NCBI GenBank assembly: GCA_027621295.1
Contig: JAQCBR010000036.1
Coordinates: 1-34,924 of the forward strand
Length of the DNA: 34,924 bases
Reading direction: 5' to 3'
Source: Planctomycetota bacterium
Lineage (GTDB): Bacteria > Planctomycetota > UBA1135 > UBA2386
The notes beneath the pieces were generated by a model. That model saw only the letters and a list, made by a program, of their open reading frames with translations. It made no database searches and was not told where the DNA came from. A program made the position numbers and the translations under genes. Below, one piece after another: positions 15,910 to 24,700 of this stretch (its first letter is position 1; each line of letters starts with the position of its first letter).

Positions 15910-18900
15910 GGCTTCTGCCCTTCGAGCAGCTCGACGAAGGCCTGGTCGACGTAGGTCGCTCCGTCCTCGGCGCGCCAGCCGGTCCCGCTCTTGAAGCCCG
16001 GGTCGCCCTCGAACGTGACCCGGCCCGACGGGCGGATCAGCACGAAGCGCGGCATGCCGAAGTGCCCCGCCTTGACGAAGTAGCGATCGAAGGTCGAGCC
16101 GCCGTCGATCGCGATGCGGGCTCCGTCCATCGGCTCGGCCGCGAGCGCGGCGTCGAGGTCGCTCGGCGTGGTGCCGCCGTCGCAGAGGACGATCGTCCGG
16201 AGGCCGGCGTCGCGCCCTCGCTGCGTGAGGTGGGACACGTAGGCGGCGGTCGGGATCACGCGCTCGGCCGCGGGGGACCAGAAGACGAGCATCACCGGCG
16301 AGCCGCGGAGCTCGGCGAGGGTCGTCGGTACCCCTCGGTGCCAGCGCACGTCGAGCTCGGGCGGCTCGATGCCCGAGAAGCTGCCTTCCTGGCGCAGCCC
16401 GGCATCGGCGAGGACGCGCTGCATCGCGAGGCGCCGCTCGATGCGCGCGGCCGGATCGTGGGGGTCGCGGGCCAGGATGCGGAGTTCGCGGTACTCGGCC
16501 TGTCCGGGGCCGGTCACGATGCCGAATCCGCCGCGCACCACGCGCTCGTTCGCGTAGTCGAGCGAGCGGACGTAGAGGCCGTCGAGGTAGACGTCGAGAC
16601 TCCTGCCCGAGACGTCGATCCGCAGCCTGTGCCACTCCCCGGCGCCGGCCGGCACCTGGCGGTGGTCGCGGATCTCCCAGACGCCGCCGCGGTTCGACGA
16701 GATGTCGAGGAACCCGTTCGGGTGCAGCATCACCGCGTGGAAATCCTGGTCGCCCTTGCGGCCGAAGCAGAGTCCGGCGAGGCGTCCCGCCGGCTCGCCC
16801 TCGACGAACGGGATGCGGACCTCGGCTTCGAGGGAGAAGTCGCCGTCGAACGCCACGTCGCAGGTCAGCACCTTGGTGACCATCGTCGCGGCGGACGGCG
16901 GCACGTCGGCCCGGATGCGCGCGCCGTACGCCTGGTACGCGTCGTCGTCCCCGGACCAGCCGTTGAGCGTCCGCTCGTCGTAGGCGAGGCGCCAGCGCGC
17001 GAGGGAGCGACCGGTCCGCTCGGCGAGCGAGACGTAGTAATCGAGGGCGGCAGGCAGCGAGTAGCGGGCGCTCATCCGGCGCGCGATCTCGAGCGCCATC
17101 GTGGGCAGCGCGCGCCCCTCGTAGCCGCGCGCCAGCGCGAGGCCGTCCTCGCCGACCTTCAGCTTCAGCGCCTCGTAGCGGACGACGTTCGGATCGATGC
17201 GGCGGATGCGCTTCTTGACCTCCTCGTAGCGCTCGTCCTCGTGCTGCCCGCGCAGCTCCAGCTCTCGCTTGAACTCGCGGTAGGTCGCCGCAGCGCGGGG
17301 CTTCTGCCCGAGCTCGGCGAGCAGCTCCGCGATCTTCCACAGGAGGTCCGGGTCGGAGCCGAGTTCGTCGCGTGCTTCGAGGAGGAACTCGAGTGCCAGC
17401 TCTTCCTCGCCGCGCTCGAGCGCCGCGTCGGCCCAGGCGAGCAGTCGGCCCGATCCGCTCGACTTGCCGGTCTCGCGATCACGGAGCTCGAGGATGAACG
17501 ACTTCCACAGCGCGTCGAGTTCGTCGATCCGGGTGACCGGCGACAGCGGTACGGTCAGCACCGTCTCCTCGAAGTGGGCGACGGGGTCGACCGGGCGGCC
17601 GCGGCGGAACGACGTGTAGTACGCGTGCAGCGCGTCGCGGTACACCGCGCGGCCCTCCGCGTCGCGGAAGTTGTAGAGGAAGTAGACGACGCCCCACGTG
17701 GGCGCATACCACGGCGGACCCCACGCGTAGGCGCCCTCGACCACCATCCGGAACGGGGGCGCGCGGTCGACCTTGGTGTTCGCGCCGTCGGCGGCAGCTT
17801 CGCCCGGGCTCTCCATCCACCCGCCCTCCAGGCGGGTCGCGAGCGGGAACAGGCGGCCGGGCGGCGGTTGGTTCCAGCGGACCGTCCCGTTGCTGAGGAT
17901 CGTGCAGCCCTCGAAGAACGAAGCGTAGGCCTCGTTGAGCCAGCCGGGGACGAAGGCGCCCGTCAGCGACACGAACTGGTGGCCGGCCTCGTGGAACAGC
18001 GTCCGGTACATGTCCCGGATGCCTTCCTTGCCGGTCACACCGCCGACGTAGGTCTCGACCGCGTTGCCCGTGAACTGGCCGCCGGACCACTCGACCGGGT
18101 TGCTGCCGAGCTCGAGGTACTCGTCGCGGCTGCGGAAGATCCGGATCTCGATCTGCGGCGTCTTGCCGCCGTCCTCCATGAAGCGGAAGAACCGTCGGTA
18201 GAAGCGGTTCATCTGCTCCATCGCGATCGCCGACGTCTCGAGCACGAGGCGTCCGGCGTCGGTGCGATATCGGTAGTTCTCGGTCTCCTTCGTGTAGGCG
18301 TTCTCCCAGGTCGCGTGCCGCGCGTCCTCGTCGCGGAGCTCGGCTTCGGACAGACCCCCGGTGGGGTCCTCGGCGCCGGCGAACACGTCCTCGATCGCGA
18401 CCTCGGCTCCGCCCGTGCGGCGGATCTCGGCGATCGCCTTCGGCGCATCGACGCGCGTCGGGTCGACCTCGAGCACGTGCCCCCAGAGGTCGACCGCGCC
18501 GAGCCAGTCCTTCTGCTTCTGGTAGTCCTTGGCCAGCCGGACGAGGCCGTTCACGTAGCTCTTCTGCAGCTTCTCGAAGCTCTCGGCCTCGGGATCGACG
18601 GCGAGGAGCTGCTCGAGCACCGCCTTGCGCGCCGTACGGTCCTGCTGCGGCTTCGGGCGACCGTCGTGGAGTTCGATCCAGAGGAACCGGTCGTGGGCCG
18701 CGCGGTCGGCGTCGCCCGCCGCATCCGCGATCGCAGCCGACACCCCGAGCACTTCGAGCGAGCGTGCGTCTCGCATCAGCGCCCGATCGGCGGCGCGGCG
18801 CGCGGAGTCGATCCGACCGGCGGCCAGCTCGCCCTCGGCCTCGCGGACGAGCGCCTGCACGGTCGGGGCGCTCGCCTCCGGGTCCTGGGTGAGTCCCAGC

Positions 18901-18941
18901 GGTAGGAGGGAGAGGACGGCGAGGGCCGGAGTCGTCAGCAT
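15906..18941 (-). CDS. Large exported protein: TPR region, HEAGH peptidase, LamG-like and thioredoxin-like domains
   Basis: A 1,011-residue protein with a signal peptide (MLTTPALAVLSLLPLGLTQ), which fixes the start at 18941; the open frame runs on upstream without support. Residues about 25-175 are TPR-like helices. Residues about 220-500 are a DUF1570/peptidase-MA-like module with zinc motif HEAGH (317-321) and a WLNEAYASFFEG helix giving the likely third ligand (Glu337 or Glu344). More TPR-like helices follow to about 600. Residues about 630-825 look like a concanavalin/LamG jelly roll (GDFSLEAEVRI, GEWHRLRIDVSG, LDVYLDGLYV). The end (about 877-1011) has a thioredoxin-like outline with MP cis-proline (Pro964), but WSPAAERVIP stands where CXXC belongs, so no redox activity is expected. 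Substrate unknown. Confidence 0.85.
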   Translation of the reverse strand: MLTTPALAVLSLLPLGLTQDPEASAPTVQALVREAEGELAAGRIDSARRAADRALMRDARSLEVLGVSAAIADAAGDADRAAHDRFLWIELHDGRPKPQQDRTARKAVLEQLLAVDPEAESFEKLQKSYVNGLVRLAKDYQKQKDWLGAVDLWGHVLEVDPTRVDAPKAIAEIRRTGGAEVAIEDVFAGAEDPTGGLSEAELRDEDARHATWENAYTKETENYRYRTDAGRLVLETSAIAMEQMNRFYRRFFRFMEDGGKTPQIEIRIFRSRDEYLELGSNPVEWSGGQFTGNAVETYVGGVTGKEGIRDMYRTLFHEAGHQFVSLTGAFVPGWLNEAYASFFEGCTILSNGTVRWNQPPPGRLFPLATRLEGGWMESPGEAAADGANTKVDRAPPFRMVVEGAYAWGPPWYAPTWGVVYFLYNFRDAEGRAVYRDALHAYYTSFRRGRPVDPVAHFEETVLTVPLSPVTRIDELDALWKSFILELRDRETGKSSGSGRLLAWADAALERGEEELALEFLLEARDELGSDPDLLWKIAELLAELGQKPRAAATYREFKRELELRGQHEDERYEEVKKRIRRIDPNVVRYEALKLKVGEDGLALARGYEGRALPTMALEIARRMSARYSLPAALDYYVSLAERTGRSLARWRLAYDERTLNGWSGDDDAYQAYGARIRADVPPSAATMVTKVLTCDVAFDGDFSLEAEVRIPFVEGEPAGRLAGLCFGRKGDQDFHAVMLHPNGFLDISSNRGGVWEIRDHRQVPAGAGEWHRLRIDVSGRSLDVYLDGLYVRSLDYANERVVRGGFGIVTGPGQAEYRELRILARDPHDPAARIERRLAMQRVLADAGLRQEGSFSGIEPPELDVRWHRGVPTTLAELRGSPVMLVFWSPAAERVIPTAAYVSHLTQRGRDAGLRTIVLCDGGTTPSDLDAALAAEPMDGARIAIDGGSTFDRYFVKAGHFGMPRFVLIRPSGRVTFEGDPGFKSGTGWRAEDGATYVDQAFVELLEGQKP

Positions 18942-18989
18942 CAGGAGCCGGGGCGGACCGTTGGGGCAGTCGGCAGAACGGGGGCGAGG

Positions 18990-18995
18990 AGCATA
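18990..18995 (-). promoter_or_regulatory. Candidate -10 element for the peptidase gene
   Basis: TATGCT on the minus strand, continuing as TATGCTCCTCGCC, lies 48 bases before the start at 18941. No good -35 is visible. It matches the TAnnnTCC form seen elsewhere in the window. Confidence 0.3.
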
Positions 18996-19150
18996 CGGGC
19001 CCCGCTGGGCATCACGAGGGGCGTCGGACGGCATCGGGTTCGTCGTCGAACCCAGAAGGCTCGTCGCGCATGAGCTCGCGCAGTCGACGTCTCGCGCGAA
19101 GTCCGTCCAGAATTGTTCATACGCTGAGACGGTGCATGGAGGGGAAGAAG

Positions 19151-19539
19151 GTCCGATCCCCGTAAGCCGAGTTCTGGTGCCGTCCGCATGGGACGGTGGC
19201 GACCATTTCTCTAGGAGTGCCCTCGCAGGCACCCTCGAACGACCTCTCGGAGGGCTGAGCGCGGGCCACGCAGCCTTCCACGGTCTTCCTCCAGGTGGGG
19301 TTTGCCTCGATCGGCCTCGGTCACCCGAGGCCTCGGTGTCGCTCTTGCCGCACCGTTTCACCCTTGCCGTCGGGAGTCCGAGGACGCCCAGGCCGGCGGT
19401 GTCGTCTCTGTGGCACTTTCCCTGTCCTGTCGGCCGAAGCCGTCGGATCGGTGGGCGTTACCCACCACCTTGCCCTGTGGAGCCCGGACTTTCCTCCCGC
19501 GGAGCGTGAACTCCGCCGGCGGCCGCCCGGGGATCGGAC
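19151..19539 (-). ncRNA. rnpB: RNase P RNA, bacterial class A
   Basis: This is the catalytic RNA that trims the 5' leader from precursor tRNAs. On the minus strand it contains the conserved 5' block GAGGAAAGTCCGGGCTCC (19496-19479), followed by ACAGGGCAAGGTGGTGGGTAA, the central block AGGGTGAAACGGTGCGGCAA (within 19364-19341) and the 3' block CCAGAACTCGGCTTAC (19177-19162). Ends are set by helix P1: GTCCGATCCCC (19539-19529) pairs perfectly over 11 bases with GGGGATCGGAC (19161-19151). The length, about 389 bases, is normal. The 3' block reads CCAGAA where ACAGAA is commoner. Several long ORFs cross the gene on both strands and should be discarded. Confidence 0.96.
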
Positions 19540-19546
19540 ACGGTGG

Positions 19547-19574
19547 AGCGTAGCGACGTCGTGGGGGAGGTAAA
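19547..19574 (-). promoter_or_regulatory. Candidate rnpB promoter
   Basis: TTTACC (19574-19569) and TACGCT (19552-19547) are 16 bases apart, and the -10-like box ends 7 bases before the predicted RNA 5' end, the expected distance. The box continues as TACGCTCCACCG. Confidence 0.4.
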
Positions 19575-19593
19575 GGGGCGTGGGGTCACCCAC

Positions 19594-19621
19594 TTGTCAG
19601 GTGGCAGGACCCGCGTAGCGT
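19594..19621 (+). promoter_or_regulatory. Weak candidate promoter for the PEP-CTERM gene
   Basis: TTGTCA (19594-19599, 5/6 match) and TAGCGT (19616-19621, 3/6) are 16 bases apart and would leave a leader of about 170 bases before the GTG at 19797. It is divergent from rnpB. I see no gene or tRNA in the rest of this 257-base gap. Confidence 0.22.
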
Positions 19622-19796
19622 CGGGACGTCGCGCAGTTTCGGTCGGTGAAACAACGGCCTCCGAATCGGCGCTTCGCGACACCCGGATCCGCCACGTCCC
19701 AGCCTTCTCGCGTGACGGGTCTCGGCGCAGCCTTCGCGCACCGCTCCGAGACAGCGTCCGGGTCCTCACCTTGGCTTCTCACCTCAGGTCTTCCAC

Positions 19797-20117
19797 GTGC
19801 TTTCCCATCTGCTTCTGGGTGCGCTGCTCTGCGGCTCCGCAGCCCTGACAGCCCAACAGGAACCCGACGCGCTCCTCGCTCCGCGCGTCGAGGCGCTCCA
19901 GGATCCATCGGTCGCTGTCGTCCCGATGTCCGAGATGCCGAGTCCGCCCGAAACGGACCCGACGCGGGATGGGGCGGGCGCTCCGGTGCCCGAACCGACG
20001 ACGCTGCTGCTCGTGGGCACCGGTCTCGTCGGCGTTGCGACGTCCTCGCGCCGTCGTCGTCGCGCGGAGTTCGACGACGAGATGCCCGCGGCGGTCGCGC
20101 CCGAAGACCGGGATTGA
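19797..20117 (+). CDS. Small PEP-CTERM-type surface protein with an acidic tail
   Basis: This 106-residue protein has a signal peptide (MLSHLLLGALLCGSAALTAQ) and a sorting-type segment: VPEPTTL (residues 64-70), a short hydrophobic stretch LLVGTGLVGVA and an arginine cluster RRRRR (85-89). PEP-CTERM proteins are sorted and cleaved by an exosortase and sent to the surface or polysaccharide matrix. The mature part would be only about 43 residues, acidic and Pro-rich. Unusually, 17 more residues (AEFDDEMPAAVAPEDRD) follow the arginines, where the protein normally ends. The start is GTG at 19797, with AGG at 19786-19788 as a poor ribosome site. No exosortase is in the window. It could also be a simple membrane-anchored peptide. 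Confidence 0.65.
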   Translation: MLSHLLLGALLCGSAALTAQQEPDALLAPRVEALQDPSVAVVPMSEMPSPPETDPTRDGAGAPVPEPTTLLLVGTGLVGVATSSRRRRRAEFDDEMPAAVAPEDRD

Positions 20118-20119
20118 CA

Positions 20120-20170
20120 GCGTGTGACGAAGTCCCGTCACGCGCTCTCCCGCAGCCGCGGAGCGGCTGC
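20120..20170. terminator. Two adjacent hairpins between convergent genes
   Basis: Hairpin one is GCGTGTGACG-AAGTCC-CGTCACGCGC (20120-20145), ten pairs with one G-T. Hairpin two is GCAGCCGC-GGA-GCGGCTGC (20152-20170... the second arm begins at 20163), eight perfect pairs with a three-base loop. They lie in the 96-base gap between the PEP-CTERM gene and ruvX and probably stop transcription from one or both sides, though no T-run follows. Confidence 0.45.
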
Positions 20171-20213
20171 CCAGTCAACGGCTCACAGGCCGTAGGCTGA
20201 TCCGGACAGCCGA

Positions 20214-20657
20214 TCAGCGCCGATCGGGACCGAACGCCAGGAAGCGTTCGAGGATGACCATCGCCGCAACGCTGTCGGCGACCTGTCGCCGCTTCGCGGC
20301 GCGCACTCCGAGGTCCTTGAGTCGCGAGTGGGCCTCATCCGTCGAGTAGGCCTCGTCGACCGTGTGGACGACGATCGCGGTCGTCCGTCGCAGCGTGGCG
20401 ACGAAGTTCAGCGTGCGCTGCGCCCGGGCGCCGACCTTGCCCTCGCCGTCGAGCGGCAGCCCGACCACGATCGCCTCGGTCTCTCGCTCGGCGGCGAGAT
20501 CGGCGATCTCCTGCGCGCACCTGGCGTCGTCGCGGCCGACGATCGCCGCCAGGGGCACGCGGATCGTGCCGGTCCAGTCCGTCGCCGCGAGGCCGGTCCG
20601 TGTGTCCCCGAAGTCGACCGCGAGGACGCGCTTCGGTCGCTCCCCGGCCTCTCTCAA
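20214..20657 (-). CDS. ruvX: YqgF/RuvX RNase H-fold nuclease
   Basis: The 147-residue protein has the YqgF pattern: VLAVDFGDTRTGLA with the first acid, IVVGLPLDGEGKVGARAQ, the second acid in VDEAYSTDEAHSRL and the third in VADSVAAMVILERFL. The family processes the 5' end of pre-16S rRNA in E. coli and has been assigned resolvase-like activity elsewhere. The start is TTG at 20657, overlapping the manC stop as TTGA. It is supported by GAGGA six bases upstream inside manC and by the fact that conserved sequence begins ten residues later. The same frame is open further upstream but is only a shadow of manC. It is the last gene of the asmA-like, manC, ruvX group. Confidence 0.9.
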   Translation of the reverse strand: MREAGERPKRVLAVDFGDTRTGLAATDWTGTIRVPLAAIVGRDDARCAQEIADLAAERETEAIVVGLPLDGEGKVGARAQRTLNFVATLRRTTAIVVHTVDEAYSTDEAHSRLKDLGVRAAKRRQVADSVAAMVILERFLAFGPDRR

Positions 20658-21742
20658 AGCAGGTCCTCGCAGCCGCGGTTCCGCAGCTCGGCCTGGAGCG
20701 CCTTCAGCTCTTCGGCCCGCTCGCGCGGGCAGACGAGGATCGCGTCCTCGGTCTGCACGACCACGAGGTCCTCGACGCCGAACAGCGCGACCGTCCGAGG
20801 CGCGTCTCCGTAGACGACGCAGTTCTTCGCATCGAGGAGGACGGCACGGGCATCGTGGACGAGGAAGGTCGAGTTCCCGGCCGGATCGGCGGGGGCGACG
20901 CTCGGCAGCGCGGCGAACGAGCCGACGTCGTTCCAGTCGAGGTCCGCTTCGACCACGGCGACCCGCGGAGCCTGCTCGAGGACCGCGTAGTCGACGCTGA
21001 TGCGCGGGCACGCGCGGAATGCGTCCTCGGCCGCCGCGACGTCCCCCGCGCGGAACGCGTCCAGCATCGTCGCCGCGCGCTCGGCGAGCGCCGGCGCGCC
21101 GGCTTCCATCGCGGTCGCGAGCCCGTCGTGGGTCCACACGAAGATGCCGCTGTTCCAGAGCATCCGGCCGGTCGCGACGTAGGCGCGCGCGGTGTCGAGG
21201 TCGGGCTTCTCGCGGAAACGGTCGACGAAGCACGCGCGGGGCTCCGCGTCGTCGACCGGGCGGCCGGGCTGCACGTAGCCGTAGCCGGTCGCCGGGTGCC
21301 GCGGCCTGATCCCGAACGTGACGAGCGCGCCGTGTTCGGCCGCGATGCCTGCACCGCGCGCGAGCAGCGCTTGGAAGCGCTCGACCGGTTCGATCAGGTG
21401 GTCGGCCGGAAGGAAGACGACCGTGGCGCCCGGGTCCTCGGCTTCGACGCGAGCGGTCGCGAACGCGACGCAGGGGGCGGTGTCGCGGGCTTCTGGTTCA
21501 ACGAGGAGTCGGTCCTCGAGGAGCTCCGGCAGCGCTTCGCGGATGCCGTCCGCCTGCGTCGGGTTGGTGATGACCCAGATGCGCGACGGCTCGACGAGGC
21601 CCAGCAGCCGGTCGAACGTTGCGCCGATCAGGCTCCTGCCCCGCGCGAGTGGCAGCAGCTGCTTCGGGCGGCGCGTCCGGCTGGCGGGCCAGAAGCGGGT
21701 GCCGGAACCACCGGCGAGGATCACAGCGTGGAGGGCGGGCAT
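20654..21742 (-). CDS. manC: Mannose-1-phosphate guanylyltransferase
   Basis: This 362-residue enzyme makes GDP-mannose from GTP and mannose 1-phosphate for surface polysaccharides. The nucleotide-binding signature is AVILAGGSGTRFWPASR, continuing RPKQLLPL (Lys27). Further motifs are VEPEARDTAPCVAF, FLPADHLI, ATGYGYVQPG, FREKPD and WNSGIFVW, with EADLDWNDVGSF near residue 275. The length corresponds to the single-function form with a left-handed beta-helix-like tail and no fused phosphomannose isomerase (AlgA/ManC long forms are about 470). The ATG at 21742 is 20 bases after the AsmA-like gene stop, so they probably share a transcript. manC is the widely used symbol for this activity. Confidence 0.93.
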   Translation of the reverse strand: MPALHAVILAGGSGTRFWPASRTRRPKQLLPLARGRSLIGATFDRLLGLVEPSRIWVITNPTQADGIREALPELLEDRLLVEPEARDTAPCVAFATARVEAEDPGATVVFLPADHLIEPVERFQALLARGAGIAAEHGALVTFGIRPRHPATGYGYVQPGRPVDDAEPRACFVDRFREKPDLDTARAYVATGRMLWNSGIFVWTHDGLATAMEAGAPALAERAATMLDAFRAGDVAAAEDAFRACPRISVDYAVLEQAPRVAVVEADLDWNDVGSFAALPSVAPADPAGNSTFLVHDARAVLLDAKNCVVYGDAPRTVALFGVEDLVVVQTEDAILVCPRERAEELKALQAELRNRGCEDLL

Positions 21743-21762
21743 GTCTGGGGTCAGGATCGTCG

Positions 21763-24700
21763 TCAGCGGCGCGCCGAGCTGGCCGGGATCGGCCCCAGCG
21801 CGGCTCTCTTGGCGGGGTCCCTCCCGAGCCACAGCGGTCGGGTCTGCGGATCCCGGAGGTGGCCGTGGACCTGGAACCGCGCCAGCTCGCTGGTCAGAGC
21901 TCGCATCGCCTGCGGCAGCAGCAGCCAATCGGCCGAACGGCCGAAGAAGTCCGGGAAGTCGATGCGCAGGTCGAGGTAGCCGTCCATGTCGAAGGAGCCC
22001 TTGCCGCCGGCCGACAGCAGCGGCGACGTGACCTCGAACGACGGAATTCGGACCTGCCGGTCTCCGACCTCGAAGCGCGCGGCGAGACCCTCGAAGCGCG
22101 GGCGCCTGGGTTCGGCGAGATAGCTGTAGATCGACGTGAACACCGGCACGCGGCCGAGGTCACCCTCGGTGATCCGCACTTCGCCGCTGCCCTTCATGTC
22201 GACGATGTCGCCGCCGACCAGGCTGTCGAGTCGGAATCGGCCGGCGAGTCGGCCGCGCATTCCGTCGCTGCGTCCGTTCGCCGTTCGCGTGACCTGGTCG
22301 AGGCTCAGTCCGTCCCAGCCGAGGTCGAAGGACAGCGTGCCGGGTCCGGCGAAACGGTGCACGAGGGTCGCGTCCTCTCGCATGCCGGTGACCGTGCCGC
22401 CGTGGAGGCGCGCGCGCAGCGCGCCGAACTCGACGTGGTCGGGCGTCGCGAGGAAGGTGCCCTGCACGTCGCTCACCGCATGCCCGAACACGGTCGCCGA
22501 GCCACCCTCGACCCGGCCGCGCGCGAAGCCTCCGTCGGGTCCGAACTCGGCGGCGTCGATCGACCAGAGCCCGGTGATGTCCTCCACTTCGGTGCCGAGC
22601 AGCAGCGAGAGTCCGCGTGCGGACAGGCTGCCACGGAGCTCGGTCCGCATCGGCGCGCCGTCGTCGGGGAACGAGAGGCGCATCTGCAGCTCGTGGACCG
22701 CGACGCGGCCCTCGATCTGGCGGGCGCGCCACGTCTCGGCGATCGGGCCGTCGAGCAGGCGGGCGAGCCGGTCGTCGACCGGGAAGTCCGGGCTGGAGAC
22801 GAGCGCTGCGAACGCGAGCGCACCCTCGACCTGCGTGACCGAACCCTCGACGCAGTGCACGGTGGCGCCGGCCATCTGTGCGCGCACGTCGGTGAACGTG
22901 GTCGATCCATCCACGACGAGCAGGTCGCCGTAGACGTGCTCGGCCGGGGCAGGGAGGAAGTCTGCGGCTGACCGGACGTCCAGCAGCTGGATGCGAAGCG
23001 TCTGGTGCGGGGTCGTTTCGGTGGGTTCCTGGACGCGGCGCCAGACCAGGTCGACCTGGCCCGACGGGTCGAGCAGGTCCCAGGTCTCGAAGTCGAACGC
23101 GCCGAACGCTTCGACAGCCTTTCCGAGCCTTGGCGTGAGCTCGAGCCCGCGGACGACTGCGCTGAGGTCCATCGCGAGGCCCGCCGCCGCGACGTCGACC
23201 GTGCCGTGGAGCGTCAGCGACGCGGGCTCGCCGTCGGAACCGTTGTCGATCACGCCGCGGACCGCGGCGACCTCGACGCGGTTCTGTCCGTCTTCGCCGT
23301 GGACGAACACCGGGCCGCGGAGACCCGTGGTCGGCAGCGGCAGCTCGGCGAGCTGGAGCGTCCCGTCCTCGACGTCGATCCGCACGTCGTAGCCGAAGGT
23401 CTCCGCGCCCTGGTCACGCCAGGTCGTGACGTCCACGGCGAACGCGCCGTCGAGTCCGAGGGTGTCGATCGTGTCGCGGATCTCCTGGCTGAGCATCGTC
23501 ACGGCTCCGCGCACCTCTTCGTCGAGCTGGAGGCGATCGGCGGTCACGTGGAGGAGCGCCGCTGGACCGCCGTCGACGGGCGCCGTCCGCGGGAAGCGTC
23601 CGTCGACCCGGACCGGCTCGCCGTCTCGCGTGCCCTCGAGCTGCACAACCACGCCGTCCGCGCCGATGTCGACGAGGCCGGTCACCTGATCGACGCGACA
23701 GGGGAAGCCGCGCCATGCGGCGGAGGCTCCGAGCGGGCGAAGCTGGACGCGGACACCCGCATCCTCGATCGCGCCGCCGGTGCGCACGTTGATCCGCAGC
23801 GTGGTCGTGCCGGCAGGGGAGTAGTCGTCGTAGACGGCGGCGAACTCGGGGTCCAGCTGTGCGAGCGCGGCGCGGATCTCGGGTGAGAACGCGAGTTCGT
23901 CGCTCTCGATGTCGAGCTCGACCGCGCCTCCCGTGTCTCCACGCTTCGGGATCACGAGCCCCTCTGCGCGGATCTCGTGCTGCCCGAGCCTTCCGCGCAC
24001 GCCCTCGATCGACACGCGTCCGTCGTGGAGTCGGACGTCGCCGCTCAGCGCCTCCAGCGGATGGGGAAAGCCGTGCATCCGTTCTCCAGCCTCGTTCTGG
24101 AAGCCGACGAAGCGAGCCTTCACGTCCTCGAGCCCGATGTCGAGCGAGAGTCTCGGGCGGACGCCGCTGCCGATCGCGTGCGTCAGCCGCAGCGACGCGT
24201 TGCCGCGTCCATCGCTCGGCTCGAACGCCTCCCAGACGTTGCGGGCGTCCTTCAACGTGGCCAGAGCGCGACCGAGCACGGGGTCGACCAGGACGTCGCG
24301 CGCCTCGACCGAGAGCTCGAGCCGAGGCTCGTCCTCGAACAGCTGCGCGACGCTTCCCTCGACGTCGATCGAGCCCCGCTCGCTCCGTTCCTCGATCGAG
24401 AACGCCAGGTGGCCGCCATCACCGAGGTCTGCGGAGAGCTGCGCGCGCGCGTCCGTGATCGGGTAGGGCAGCTGCGGGACCGTGCAGCGCAGCTGCTCGA
24501 GCTCGAGTCGGACGCCCGCGCCGAGTTCGCCCCGGACGACCTCGCCGGTCGAGCTCGGCGCGCGTCGCGGGTACTCGGCCCAGATCGACAGCGAGCTCGC
24601 GGTGCCACCGACGCCGATGCTCCGGAGGAAGGCGACCGCGTCCCGGCTGTAGGGCTCCGCCATCTCGGGCACGAGCGGCACGTCGACGAGCCGGAGCACG

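Noticed and set aside
15897-18905. 1,002-codon open frame on the plus strand opposite the peptidase gene
   Set aside because: It is a GC-rich antisense shadow: its product is low-complexity Arg/Val/Glu/Ala sequence without motifs, whereas the minus strand has a signal peptide and clear domains.
18942-19361. 140-residue N-terminal extension of the large peptidase
   Set aside because: It would run through rnpB and precede a good signal peptide at 18941; its residues look random.
19541-19796. tRNA or other small RNA between rnpB and the PEP-CTERM gene
   Set aside because: I found no T-loop consensus or cloverleaf pairing; only short imperfect repeats.
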